Shown here in pieces: positions 1 to 5,739 of a stretch of 46,591 bases of DNA. Location of the stretch: the NCBI GenBank assembly GCA_016199745.1, contig JACQFZ010000038.1, positions 1 to 46,591 on the forward strand, given 5' to 3'. The notes beneath the pieces are model-generated. The model was given only the letters and a program-made list of their open reading frames with translations, did no database searches and had not been told where the DNA came from. The position numbers were made by a program, and so were the translations under genes. Each line of letters begins with the position of its first letter. Positions within the stretch are counted from its first letter, which is position 1. Origin of the DNA: Gammaproteobacteria bacterium (GTDB taxonomy: Bacteria > Pseudomonadota > Gammaproteobacteria > Acidiferrobacterales > Sulfurifustaceae).

Positions 1-59
1 CCGAGCGGGTGGAGCCGCGTGTCGTTAAGCGACGACCGAAACAGCATTGGCTACTGACG

Positions 60-382
60 AAGCCGCGACACGTCTTGCAGGCGCAGCTACGCCGACGGCA
101 ACAGCGACGTAAGCGGTGGGCTTAAAGCAGTGCCATTGGGTAGCGTCCCCTTTATCCCCTTTGCTCGGGCCCGCTAAAAAGAAGACGCACCTCACCATCG
201 CGCGTGACGCGCTCAACGTGCCGGCGCCGGAACCTGCCGTGATCGAATCGATAGAGGCATTCCTACGCCGGGTCGCGCGCTTTGACGAACTCCGTTGCCC
301 GCAGTGCCGCACGGGACAGTTCGTCTTCCGGGAAGCGATCGCACCGACCGCGGCACGATCGACCGTGCGTGCCCCGCCCTAA
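60..382 (+). pseudogene. IS91-type transposase C-terminal remnant
   Basis: From about 188 the plus strand reads a segment with NVPAPEPAVIESIEAFLRR, then RCPQCRTGQFVF and EAIAP. This resembles the C-terminal tail of IS91-family (HUH, Y2) transposases, where a CPxC zinc-knuckle-like motif sits before the end. Further upstream, near 85-120, a short stretch reading RRSYADGN in another frame resembles the core of the same family. The two parts are separated by a repeat end (120-156), and no start codon or catalytic region is present, so the gene is dead. The identification rests on motif memory only. Confidence 0.42.
120..156. repeat. Left copy of a 37-bp inverted repeat (family-B MITE end plus GGTAGCGTCCCC)
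   Basis: The sequence reads GCTTAAAGCAGTGCCATTG followed by GGTAGCGTCCCC and TTTAT. Its reverse complement recurs at 2415-2451 with few differences, so the IS91 remnant and the first two cassettes lie between inverted copies. The AGTGCCATTG part is the end of the family-B terminal repeat (CAATGGCRCTACCTTAAG) seen complete at 20042-20230. Confidence 0.7.
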
Positions 383-635
383 TGCGACGTCCGTGGTCGT
401 CATCGTCTCGCCCCCTTCGCGTGCCACACGGCGCCATGAACCGGGTCGTGCCAAACATCCGTAAGCTGCCGTTTGGCGGCACACGAACGCAACGTCGATC
501 ACCAGCGCGCCTGCCAGGTAACAATCATCAACCCATTGATCGGCGGTTGATCCTACCCGTTGATCCGTCTCGACGATTGACGACCCACCGGTTGCACCTA
601 CAATCCCCATAAGCCCCGCCCGGGTGGGCGGTTTA

Positions 636-724
636 GTTCAACAAGGTTTATCCGCCGCCGATGCCACTGCGACAGGGTTTGGTGTGGGCGGGGCGGCGGA
701 TAAACGCTATTCGTTTCGTTAGGC
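636..724 (+). other. attC recombination site 1 (integron cassette)
   Basis: This 89-bp site begins with GTTCAAC, which fits the R'' consensus RYYYAAC, and ends with GTTAGGC, which fits the R' consensus GTTRRRY. Between them GTTTATCCGCCGCC (645-658) and GGCGGCGGATAAAC form the inverted arms that fold the bottom strand into a hairpin. The next cassette gene starts 31 bases further on, the usual spacing for an integron cassette. Confidence 0.82.
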
Positions 725-755
725 GTCAGCCAAGAACCCCCGGAGGACCACCAAC

Positions 756-1652
756 ATGGTCGAGGAACTAGCCAAGTCTGTGAGGCAACAGATTGAGGAG
801 CGACTGTCGAGTCCACTCCTAGGCACGTTCGCTATTTCCTGGTCTCTTTGGAACTACAAGTTCTTCGTCGTGTTGTTCTCCTCGGCATCCGTCACTAGGA
901 CGTTCGCGCTGATCGACACGCTAGTCTTTCCTGACATCCAGTCACTCCTGCTGCGCGGACTCCTCTATCCGCTCCTTACGACTGCCGCCTACATCTTTCT
1001 CTACCCATATCCAGCGCGAGTCGTTTACCGGGCCGTGCAGATCACGCAGAAGCGATTGGTCGACGAACGCCGTGCCATTGAGGGCCAGACTCTGCTCACG
1101 ATTCAAGAGTCACGTCTGATCCGAGCCGAGCGCGAGCAGTTCGAAACTGCTCACATCAACGAGATTGACAGAAAGAACAACGAGATCGACCGGCTACGCT
1201 CCGAACTTGCCGCTCTGAGATCCCCCTCTCCGCCAACAGCCCCACCTGAACTTCCCGTCGTGTCGCCGCCCGCAGCATCCCCCGCACAGCCCGCAAGCGA
1301 CACCGACTCGCTTCTTTCAAGACCGGTTGATTCCGCGTCGCTGGCTGCCTACACCAAGTGGAAGTTTCCGCACCTTGAGGTCTCCGAGTCTTGGAACGAC
1401 AAGGCAGTACGAGACCTCGACAAGTCCCGATACCCAACACTTCGCGAAGTCGATGCAGCGGTTCAACAAGCTAGTGCGGCTGTGAATGCATACCACCTGC
1501 AGAAGCCCGAGTGGTTCAAGTACGGTACCGACTTCATCACAAAGTCGCTCGGCTTCGTAGATCCATCCTTTCGTTCGAGACACGCCTTTGCGAAGGAGAC
1601 CCTCGATGCTTTTTTGCGGCATGAGGACAAACTAGCTTCGCCAAAATCGTGA
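756..1652 (+). CDS. Cassette-borne membrane protein with coiled coil, unknown function
   Basis: A 298-residue protein. The ATG is preceded by GGAGG at 742-746. Residues about 22-45 and 60-95 are hydrophobic and form two or three membrane segments. Residues about 105-155 are rich in Glu, Arg and Lys with heptad-like spacing (RAEREQFETAHINEIDRKNN) and should form a coiled coil. A Pro/Ala/Ser linker (about 155-185) leads to a soluble C-terminal domain of about 110 residues that I do not recognise. The stop codon lies one base before attC 2, so the gene and attC form one mobile cassette. No promoter of its own is evident; cassette genes are often transcribed from an upstream Pc promoter, which is outside the window. 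The layout (membrane anchor, coiled coil, soluble sensor or effector domain) would suit a stress or phage-defence role, but that is speculation. Confidence 0.85.
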   Translation: MVEELAKSVRQQIEERLSSPLLGTFAISWSLWNYKFFVVLFSSASVTRTFALIDTLVFPDIQSLLLRGLLYPLLTTAAYIFLYPYPARVVYRAVQITQKRLVDERRAIEGQTLLTIQESRLIRAEREQFETAHINEIDRKNNEIDRLRSELAALRSPSPPTAPPELPVVSPPAASPAQPASDTDSLLSRPVDSASLAAYTKWKFPHLEVSESWNDKAVRDLDKSRYPTLREVDAAVQQASAAVNAYHLQKPEWFKYGTDFITKSLGFVDPSFRSRHAFAKETLDAFLRHEDKLASPKS

Positions 1653-1653
1653 C

Positions 1654-1755
1654 GCCTAACCCTTCCGTCGAGCGGACACACAACGGCGGGGCACGTTGGT
1701 GCGCTTCATCAAGATCGGCGGCGCCGTTGTGTGCCGCTCACGTCAAACGTTATGC
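1654..1755 (+). other. attC recombination site 2
   Basis: A 102-bp site from R'' GCCTAAC (1654-1660) to R' GTTATGC (1749-1755; the middle base departs from the GTTRRRY consensus). The arms are an imperfect inverted repeat: 1670-1688 begins GAGCGGACACACAACGGCG and 1722-1739 reads CGCCGTTGTGTGCCGCTC. They differ by one unpaired base, the expected extrahelical base that orients strand choice in attC hairpins. Confidence 0.85.
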
Positions 1756-1782
1756 ATTCTAAAGAAGGAGAACACACCCAAT

Positions 1783-2277
1783 ATGCTCCTTAACCTAGCT
1801 TCAGGTACCGTATTGCTAGTCGTCAGTTCTGTTCTCGCCTTCTTGGAAAAACCTAAGGAAATGGGTCTCGCTATCTTGGCTGGCGCCATCGGGCTCGCGT
1901 TTTCCAACATAGACAAAATCAAGAAATTTAAGGGAGGCGGATTCGAAGCAGAAATGAAAGAAAAGCTTCAGGCTGTAGTGGATAAAGAAACCGAGCCAGA
2001 GCCAGAGCGTGTAAAAACTAAAGATGTACGCCTCATTGATGGAGGAAAACGAGCAGTTTTAACCGCGCTCGGAAATCCGAAATACACATGGCGATTCATA
2101 GGCGGTCTTGCCGAAGAAACGAAATTAGATAAGGAAATTGTTCGAGCCGCCCTTTCCGAAATGGAGCACATGGGTGTCGTACAGTGTTCTACCGGAAAAT
2201 CGGGACCAATCTGGAGCCTGACTCCGCTTGGTAGAGAAACGCTGGCAGTACTGCAAAATCAAGACTCAAATGCATAA
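1783..2277 (+). CDS. Cassette-borne membrane-anchored winged-helix-like protein
   Basis: A 164-residue protein. I chose the ATG at 1783 because GAAGGAG lies at 1764-1770 and the upstream in-frame TTG (1696) falls inside attC 2. Residues 1-45 are hydrophobic (MLLNLASGTVLLVVSSVLAF and a second segment to about 45) and form two membrane helices. A charged linker follows (KEKLQAVVDKETEPEPERVK). The C-terminal 80 residues have a helix-turn-helix flavour: KRAVLTALGNPKYTWRF, LDKEIVRAALSEMEHMGVV and a wing-like GPIWSLTPLGRETL, typical of winged-helix folds that end in a beta wing and an LTPLGR motif. The stop codon overlaps attC 3. Codon use is more AT-rich than in the flanking genes, consistent with a captured gene. 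The function is unknown; a membrane-tethered sensor is one possibility. Confidence 0.8.
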   Translation: MLLNLASGTVLLVVSSVLAFLEKPKEMGLAILAGAIGLAFSNIDKIKKFKGGGFEAEMKEKLQAVVDKETEPEPERVKTKDVRLIDGGKRAVLTALGNPKYTWRFIGGLAEETKLDKEIVRAALSEMEHMGVVQCSTGKSGPIWSLTPLGRETLAVLQNQDSNA

Positions 2278-2361
2278 CAAGCCCTTCGAGCGGACGCGGT
2301 GTGACAACGGCGCGTTTCCTGCTGTGTCTGTGGCCCGCGCCGCTCAAGGGCAGCGTTGGAC
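2272..2361 (+). other. attC recombination site 3
   Basis: A 90-bp site from GCATAAC, overlapping the stop codon of the preceding gene, to R' GTTGGAC (2355-2361). The inner arms GAGCGGACGCGG (2288-2299) and CCGCGCCGCTC (2335-2345) pair with one extrahelical base. GCCCTT next to the left arm pairs with AAGGGC next to the right arm. Confidence 0.83.
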
Positions 2362-2414
2362 ATCAAAGGGAACGTTGATCCGTGTTTAAGCAATCTGATG
2401 AACTTATCTGCGGA

Positions 2415-2451
2415 AATAAAGGGGACGCTACCCAATGGCACTACCTTAAGC
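2415..2451. repeat. Right copy of the 37-bp inverted repeat
   Basis: AAATAAAGGGGACGCTACC followed by CAATGGCACTACCTTAAGC is the reverse complement of 120-156 with few mismatches. The family-B terminal repeat points outward from the enclosed 2.3-kb segment, so the pair brackets cassettes 1 and 2. Confidence 0.7.
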
Positions 2452-2580
2452 ACGCTGTTCACGCCGCCGCTGCTCTCGGTAAAGTCGTTCGCGAAAGATC
2501 AATAGAGATCAATAGGGTCAGACTCGATTGATAATTGCCCCACCCAAGATTACGCTGTCATTTTTTCGCAAGAGCGATCC

Positions 2581-2637
2581 GTGGCCCGTCTACCCCGCTA
2601 CATCGTCCCCGGCCAACCCCAGCACGTCATTCAACGA
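2581..2637 (+). pseudogene. Truncated N-terminus of a REP-associated (IS200-like) transposase
   Basis: Starting with GTG at 2581 the frame reads ARLPRYIVPGQPQHVIQR, the signature N-terminus of TnpA_REP/IS200-like HUH transposases (usually followed by GNNR). It breaks off after 19 codons into a poly-A and GGGGACGCTACCC repeat. Just upstream, GGTCAGACTCGATTGATAA is the kind of sequence often found before such genes. The fragment sits between attC 3 and attC 4 and is the only recognisable content of that 389-bp stretch besides repeats. Confidence 0.6.
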
Positions 2638-2639
2638 AA

Positions 2640-2690
2640 AAAAAGGGGACGCTACCCGTTATTCGCAACAATGTAGCGTCCCCTTTATCC
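2640..2690. repeat. Hairpin repeat GGGGACGCTAC...GTAGCGTCCCC
   Basis: GGGGACGCTAC (2645-2655) and GTAGCGTCCCC (2673-2683) are perfect inverted arms around CCGTTATTCGCAACAAT. The left arm and loop recur at 3610-3642. The same core is found at 139-150 and 2421-2431 next to family-B ends. Confidence 0.75.
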
Positions 2691-2750
2691 CTCTTGCTGT
2701 ATCTTGAGGAGGGGTGGCTGTCGGGCCGCATCACGGTGTAGGGGCATGGC

Positions 2751-2847
2751 GCCTAACTATGCGTTCAAGCCGACCTTGCGGACGTCGCGGCAATTTGTTT
2801 CCTGAAAGTCTATCGTGCCGCAAGGCGGCTTAACTTGGTCGTTGGGC
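2751..2847 (+). other. attC recombination site 4
   Basis: A 97-bp site from R'' GCCTAAC (2751-2757) to R' GTTGGGC (2841-2847). The arms GTTCAAGCCGACCTTGCGG (2763-2781) and CCGCAAGGCGGCTTAAC (2818-2834) pair with bulges, as expected for an attC hairpin. Confidence 0.85.
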
Positions 2848-2857
2848 ATAACGAAAA

Positions 2858-3157
2858 ATGAAGAAAATTTATTTTCTACTTTGCGCCACATCTTTTGTCA
2901 TTACAGGTGGCTTAGCTGCCTTTACAGTTGACCCTGCGTTTAAAAACACGCTCAACTGGGATGTGTGGCCAATACCCGAAGTCGCACAAACTTTTATAAG
3001 TTTTTCGAAGTGGGTTTTCTGGAGTAGCATCGCGATTTTTGTTACCCAAATTATTGGGTTAGTCGCATTGCTAAAAATCAAAAAAATATGCGCTTCTGAA
3101 ACGGTACCGCCCAATAATACGCTCAACCCGACGCCGCAAACAGCGCGGCGCGGGTGA
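2858..3157 (+). CDS. Cassette-borne small membrane protein
   Basis: A 99-residue protein starting 10 bases after attC 4. The N-terminus is a hydrophobic segment (MKKIYFLLCATSFVITGGLA), either a signal peptide or the first membrane helix. A second helix spans about residues 48-72 (KWVFWSSIAIFVTQIIGLVA), followed by KIKKIC. The last dozen residues (NTLNPTPQTARRG) are encoded by attC 5, so the native stop was lost or the gene evolved to end in the recombination site. Such attC-encoded tails are common among integron-cassette proteins. The gene is AT-rich relative to its surroundings. The function is unknown. Confidence 0.78.
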   Translation: MKKIYFLLCATSFVITGGLAAFTVDPAFKNTLNWDVWPIPEVAQTFISFSKWVFWSSIAIFVTQIIGLVALLKIKKICASETVPPNNTLNPTPQTARRG

Positions 3158-3171
3158 GCTAGCCGTTAGGC
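3121..3171 (+). other. attC recombination site 5 (short type)
   Basis: A short, 51-bp site from R'' GCTCAAC (3121-3127) to R' GTTAGGC (3165-3171). CCCGACGCCGC pairs imperfectly with GCGGCGCGGG across a short loop. It overlaps the last 12 codons of the preceding gene. Confidence 0.8.
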
Positions 3172-3203
3172 TTTGGTTCGTAACACTATCGTCAGGAGAT
3201 GAA

Positions 3204-3599
3204 ATGCAATACGTAGAGTTGGTCGCAGTCATAGCGGTGCTTCAATTTTTTTCCTTCGGCGCGCTGACCGGACGCGCACGCAGGCAGTCCGGCCTTAAGG
3301 CGCCTGCGGTCTCCGGGCACGAGGGCTTTGAGCGTATGTATCGCGTTCAAATGAACACGCTGGAAACCCTAATTGCCTTTCTTCCCGCGCTATTTCTGGC
3401 CGCAAAATATTGGTCCACTCCTTTGGTTGCTGGCTTGGGCGTTGTCTACGTGATTGGGCGGCATATCTACTGGCGTGCGTATGTCAGCTACCCGTCAAAG
3501 CGCGGAACTGGCTTCATGATGTCAATGCTTCCCACGTTGTTCCTTCTCATCCTGGCACTTGTGGGCATCATCTTGTCGCTGACCGGGCTCAATGCCTAA
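3204..3599 (+). CDS. MAPEG-family integral membrane protein
   Basis: A 131-residue protein with four hydrophobic segments (about 2-22, 52-72, 76-92 and 108-129). It carries the MAPEG hallmark (membrane-associated proteins in eicosanoid and glutathione metabolism): GHEGFERMYRVQMNTLET in the loop after helix 1 and RHIYWRAYVSYPSKRGTG later. Characterised relatives are glutathione-dependent transferases or isomerases; bacterial members of this short type are mostly uncharacterised and may detoxify electrophiles or lipid peroxides in the inner membrane. CAGGAG at 3193-3198 serves the ATG. The gene begins 32 bases after attC 5 and its stop overlaps another R'' sequence, so it is a fourth cassette. 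MAPEG genes have been seen in integron cassettes elsewhere. Confidence 0.88.
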   Translation: MQYVELVAVIAVLQFFSFGALTGRARRQSGLKAPAVSGHEGFERMYRVQMNTLETLIAFLPALFLAAKYWSTPLVAGLGVVYVIGRHIYWRAYVSYPSKRGTGFMMSMLPTLFLLILALVGIILSLTGLNA

Positions 3600-3600
3600 C
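3594..3600 (+). other. Truncated attC (R'' only)
   Basis: GCCTAAC overlaps the MAPEG stop codon exactly as in the other cassettes, but no matching right half follows. The sequence runs directly into TTTTAATAAAAGGGGACGCTACCC, so the attC was cut off by a repeat insertion or deletion. This ends the recognisable cassette array. Confidence 0.65.
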
Positions 3601-3609
3601 CCTTTTAAT

Positions 3610-3668
3610 AAAAGGGGACGCTACCCGTTATTCGCAACAATGGATTGAAAAGCATCCCCTTTATTCCA
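3610..3668. repeat. Second copy of the GGGGACGCTACCC repeat
   Basis: About 33 bases at 3610-3642, including AAAGGGGACGCTACCC and GTTATTCGCAACAATG, are identical to the copy at 2641-2672. The right arm (AGCATCCCCTTTATT) is degenerate compared with GTAGCGTCCCCTTTAT at 2673. Confidence 0.7.
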
Positions 3669-3673
3669 ATCCC

Positions 3674-3832
3674 AAGCAAAAGCCGAAGCATATCCACCGA
3701 TACCCCCTTTCCCCTTGCGGGAGAGGGTCGGGGAGAGGGGTGATATAACGTTGATAAGGGTTTCCTCTCCCGCAAGGGGAAAGGGAACGCTGCTGTTATG
3801 GCGGTGAATCTATTAATAAGTAAGTGCCATTC
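3674..3832. repeat. MITE-like family A element, left end lost
   Basis: It starts inside the element at AAGCAAAAGCCGAAGC, carries the ccctctcccc/gggagaggg inverted core and the internal motif TGATATAACGTTGATAAG, and ends with the right terminal repeat TAAGTAAGTGCCATTC (3817-3832). The left GAATGGCACTTACTT is missing, so no target duplication can be tested. It lies between the truncated attC and the 3' end of the desaturase gene. Confidence 0.75.
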
Positions 3833-3896
3833 CACTCTGAGACCTTTTAGTAGCGCCGCGCCTGAAGCGGCGCCGGCGCTCACGGCACCGCCCGCC

Positions 3897-4988
3897 TTAC
3901 AGACTGACGTGCTGAGGTTCGCCCGAGCGCGTTCTTCGCTCTTCGTGATGAGTCAGATAGTACCCATGGACCGGGTCATAAAAATGACATTTACGGACAA
4001 TCTCGAAGAGCTGGTGAAAACTCAACTTCTTTTCACGCACCATGCCCGGGTAGGCGCGCTTTAGTGCCTCCCTGGCACGGGGCAGATTGTAAAACGGCAT
4101 AATCGGTGCCACGTGATGCGCGGTGTGCACGGAGATATTGTGAGTCAGAAAGTGCAGCCACTTAGGGTAGTTGTAGTCGGTCGTGAGCAATAACCGGCTC
4201 GCATTCCGGGTCCAATATTTTATTGGCAGAAACGGCAGCTCGGGTGTCGTGTGGTGCATCAGGGTAGTCGTGCTGAACCACGCGTGAAACGCGAGCCACG
4301 GCCCAAGGAAGTAAAGCACCAACCCGACAGGACCCGTAAAGTAAACCAGCGCCGGCAAATACACGGCGGCGAACAACCCCACGATAACGAGCGACCGCGT
4401 GGCTTCCTTGCGCGCCTCGCGTTTGGGCAGGAAGCCCGGACGACAGCAATGGTATTGATAATTGACGGTTCCAATCCACCAGAACCACCCGCGCGATGTC
4501 AGGTACATCAACCGATCCCATAACGTCACATGCTTAAGCTCGGCCCGCGTCCGGGGCCGCCAATCCGGGTCCAGCTCCAGGCAATTCGCGTGTAGATGAT
4601 GCAGGTTATGCATGTGACGCCAGCCGTGGTGCGGGAAGAGCAACGGCAACACCACGATATGACCCACAAAACTGTTCAACGTGGGGGAGCGAGAAAAAGA
4701 GCTGTGTCCGCAATCATGATTGATGCAGAAAAGACCCCACGCGCCGAGTCCGGCCACCAACCACAAGGGCAGAATCAGGAGCCAATGCGGCGCGTATGCC
4801 ACGCCCACGAGCGCCCCGATATAAACGCACGCGCTGACAAGAGCACCCAGCATGCCGCGCCACACCTTCGGTTGGAACAACTCCTTCGGAATCGCCTCGA
4901 TCAACCGTACATCGTCGATTGCTTCGATATTTCGCAACAACATCCGAAATTCGTTGGTCTGCTCAATCGGCAGCTCGGGAGTACGCAT
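3897..4988 (-). CDS. Membrane fatty acid desaturase (acyl-lipid type)
   Basis: Integral-membrane di-iron desaturase that introduces a double bond into membrane-lipid acyl chains, probably of the delta-12/omega-3 group. All three histidine boxes are present: HDCGH at residues 91-95, HNLHH at 127-131 and HTAHH at 288-292, with hydrophobic segments between them (about 45-90 and 200-240). The length, 363 residues, is normal for the family. I chose the ATG at 4988 because GGAG lies 7 bases upstream; an in-frame start at 5054 would add 22 residues that look non-conserved. Downstream, GCGCCGC/GCGGCGC (3853-3873) can form a hairpin but has no U-tract. It stands alone between a cassette array and repeats, so it is probably its own transcript. 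Confidence 0.92.
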   Translation of the reverse strand: MRTPELPIEQTNEFRMLLRNIEAIDDVRLIEAIPKELFQPKVWRGMLGALVSACVYIGALVGVAYAPHWLLILPLWLVAGLGAWGLFCINHDCGHSSFSRSPTLNSFVGHIVVLPLLFPHHGWRHMHNLHHLHANCLELDPDWRPRTRAELKHVTLWDRLMYLTSRGWFWWIGTVNYQYHCCRPGFLPKREARKEATRSLVIVGLFAAVYLPALVYFTGPVGLVLYFLGPWLAFHAWFSTTTLMHHTTPELPFLPIKYWTRNASRLLLTTDYNYPKWLHFLTHNISVHTAHHVAPIMPFYNLPRAREALKRAYPGMVREKKLSFHQLFEIVRKCHFYDPVHGYYLTHHEERRTRSGEPQHVSL

Positions 4989-5218
4989 GCTATCGCTCCA
5001 TGAACAATGATCCATATTGGCAGGAACCGCGAAAACGACGCTGCAATTTCTCACAGCCGTTTGATGATGCCGACACCCATCGACACAGTCAACAGAGTTG
5101 CGTTACCTGGTCTTATTTCTGGCACTTTCACTCACTGAACAAGAGCGTTGCCGAGTGCAAAGCTCTCGCTCGCTACTATCGGCCGATGAGCCGCAGCGAT
5201 GTTCTATCTACATACCGT

Positions 5219-5314
5219 CAAAAGTCGAAGCCTATCCGCCGGTACTTCCTCTCCCGCAAGGGGAGAGGGAACGCCGTTGTTATGGCGGTGAATCCATTAA
5301 GTTAAGTGCCAATC
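5219..5314. repeat. MITE-like family A element, truncated on the left
   Basis: Internal family sequence (GTCGAAGCCTATCCGCCGG, then a CTCCCGCAAGGGGAGAGGGAACG core) ending in TTAAGTGCCAATC. Its right flank is GAGTCTGGCCC (5315-5325), shared with the next element. Confidence 0.7.
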
Positions 5315-5325
5315 GAGTCTGGCCC

Positions 5326-5602
5326 GAATGGCACTTAAGCCGCGGCACGCTCTAGCGCCCTCCCCCTCGGGGGGGTGAGGCGGAGCTTTCGCCAGTGTCC
5401 AGTGGACACTGGCGCCGCCGAACGGGCGCACGTGATATTCGTGCGCACCGGGCGGGAACAGCTGGGGTGGGGGTGGGTTTTTTAGAAACAGGGATCTCGG
5501 TTATCGCTGCCATTAAACCCACCCCCCTCCCAACCTCCCCCCTGAAGGGGGAGGAGTCAATCGTGGCATCTGTTGTCGATGGCGGTTAAGTAAGTGGCAT
5601 TC
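5326..5602. repeat. MITE-like family A element with perfect 11-bp target duplication
   Basis: It begins GAATGGCACTTAAG and ends TTAAGTAAGTGGCATTC, inverted ends of the family. Both sides carry the same 11 bases, GAGTCTGGCCC (5315-5325 and 5603-5613). The interior holds the double-hairpin module (5377-5460) and a GGGGTGGGGGTGGG/CCCACCCCC pair. It lies between the divergently placed desaturase and cytochrome genes. Confidence 0.85.
5377..5460. other. Double-hairpin structured module, copy 1
   Basis: GGCGG (5379-5383) pairs with CCGCC (5415-5419) around hairpin 1, CGCCAGTGTCC/GGACACTGGCG with loop AGT. GAACGG follows, then hairpin 2, GCGCACG/CGTGCGC (5426-5446). Copies at 12109-12182 and 15631-15700 keep the folds but change the paired bases in compensating ways. 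I do not recognise it as a named RNA family. Confidence 0.65.
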
Positions 5603-5739
5603 GAGTCTGGCCCCTTTAGTTCGCTTGCAATACTATCGGTATTAATCAAGGCATCAGGGTGATGTCGGGAGTTCTCTGAGCTTGCAGAGTTCTCTTGTGT
5701 TAGTGACTGTGTTTCGTTATTTCAAACAAGGGAGGAAAT

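Noticed and set aside
25-610. Several overlapping frames on both strands at the left end
   Set aside because: They are Arg/Pro-rich antisense shadows in GC-rich sequence; only the plus-strand IS91-like tail shows recognisable motifs.
3410-3748. Frame overlapping the MAPEG gene and repeat
   Set aside because: It lies out of frame within a well-supported gene and runs into repeat sequence.
5394-5589. Frames across the MITE at 5326-5602
   Set aside because: They translate repeat sequence (PLPTSPLKGEE-like) that recurs in other elements and have no ribosome site.
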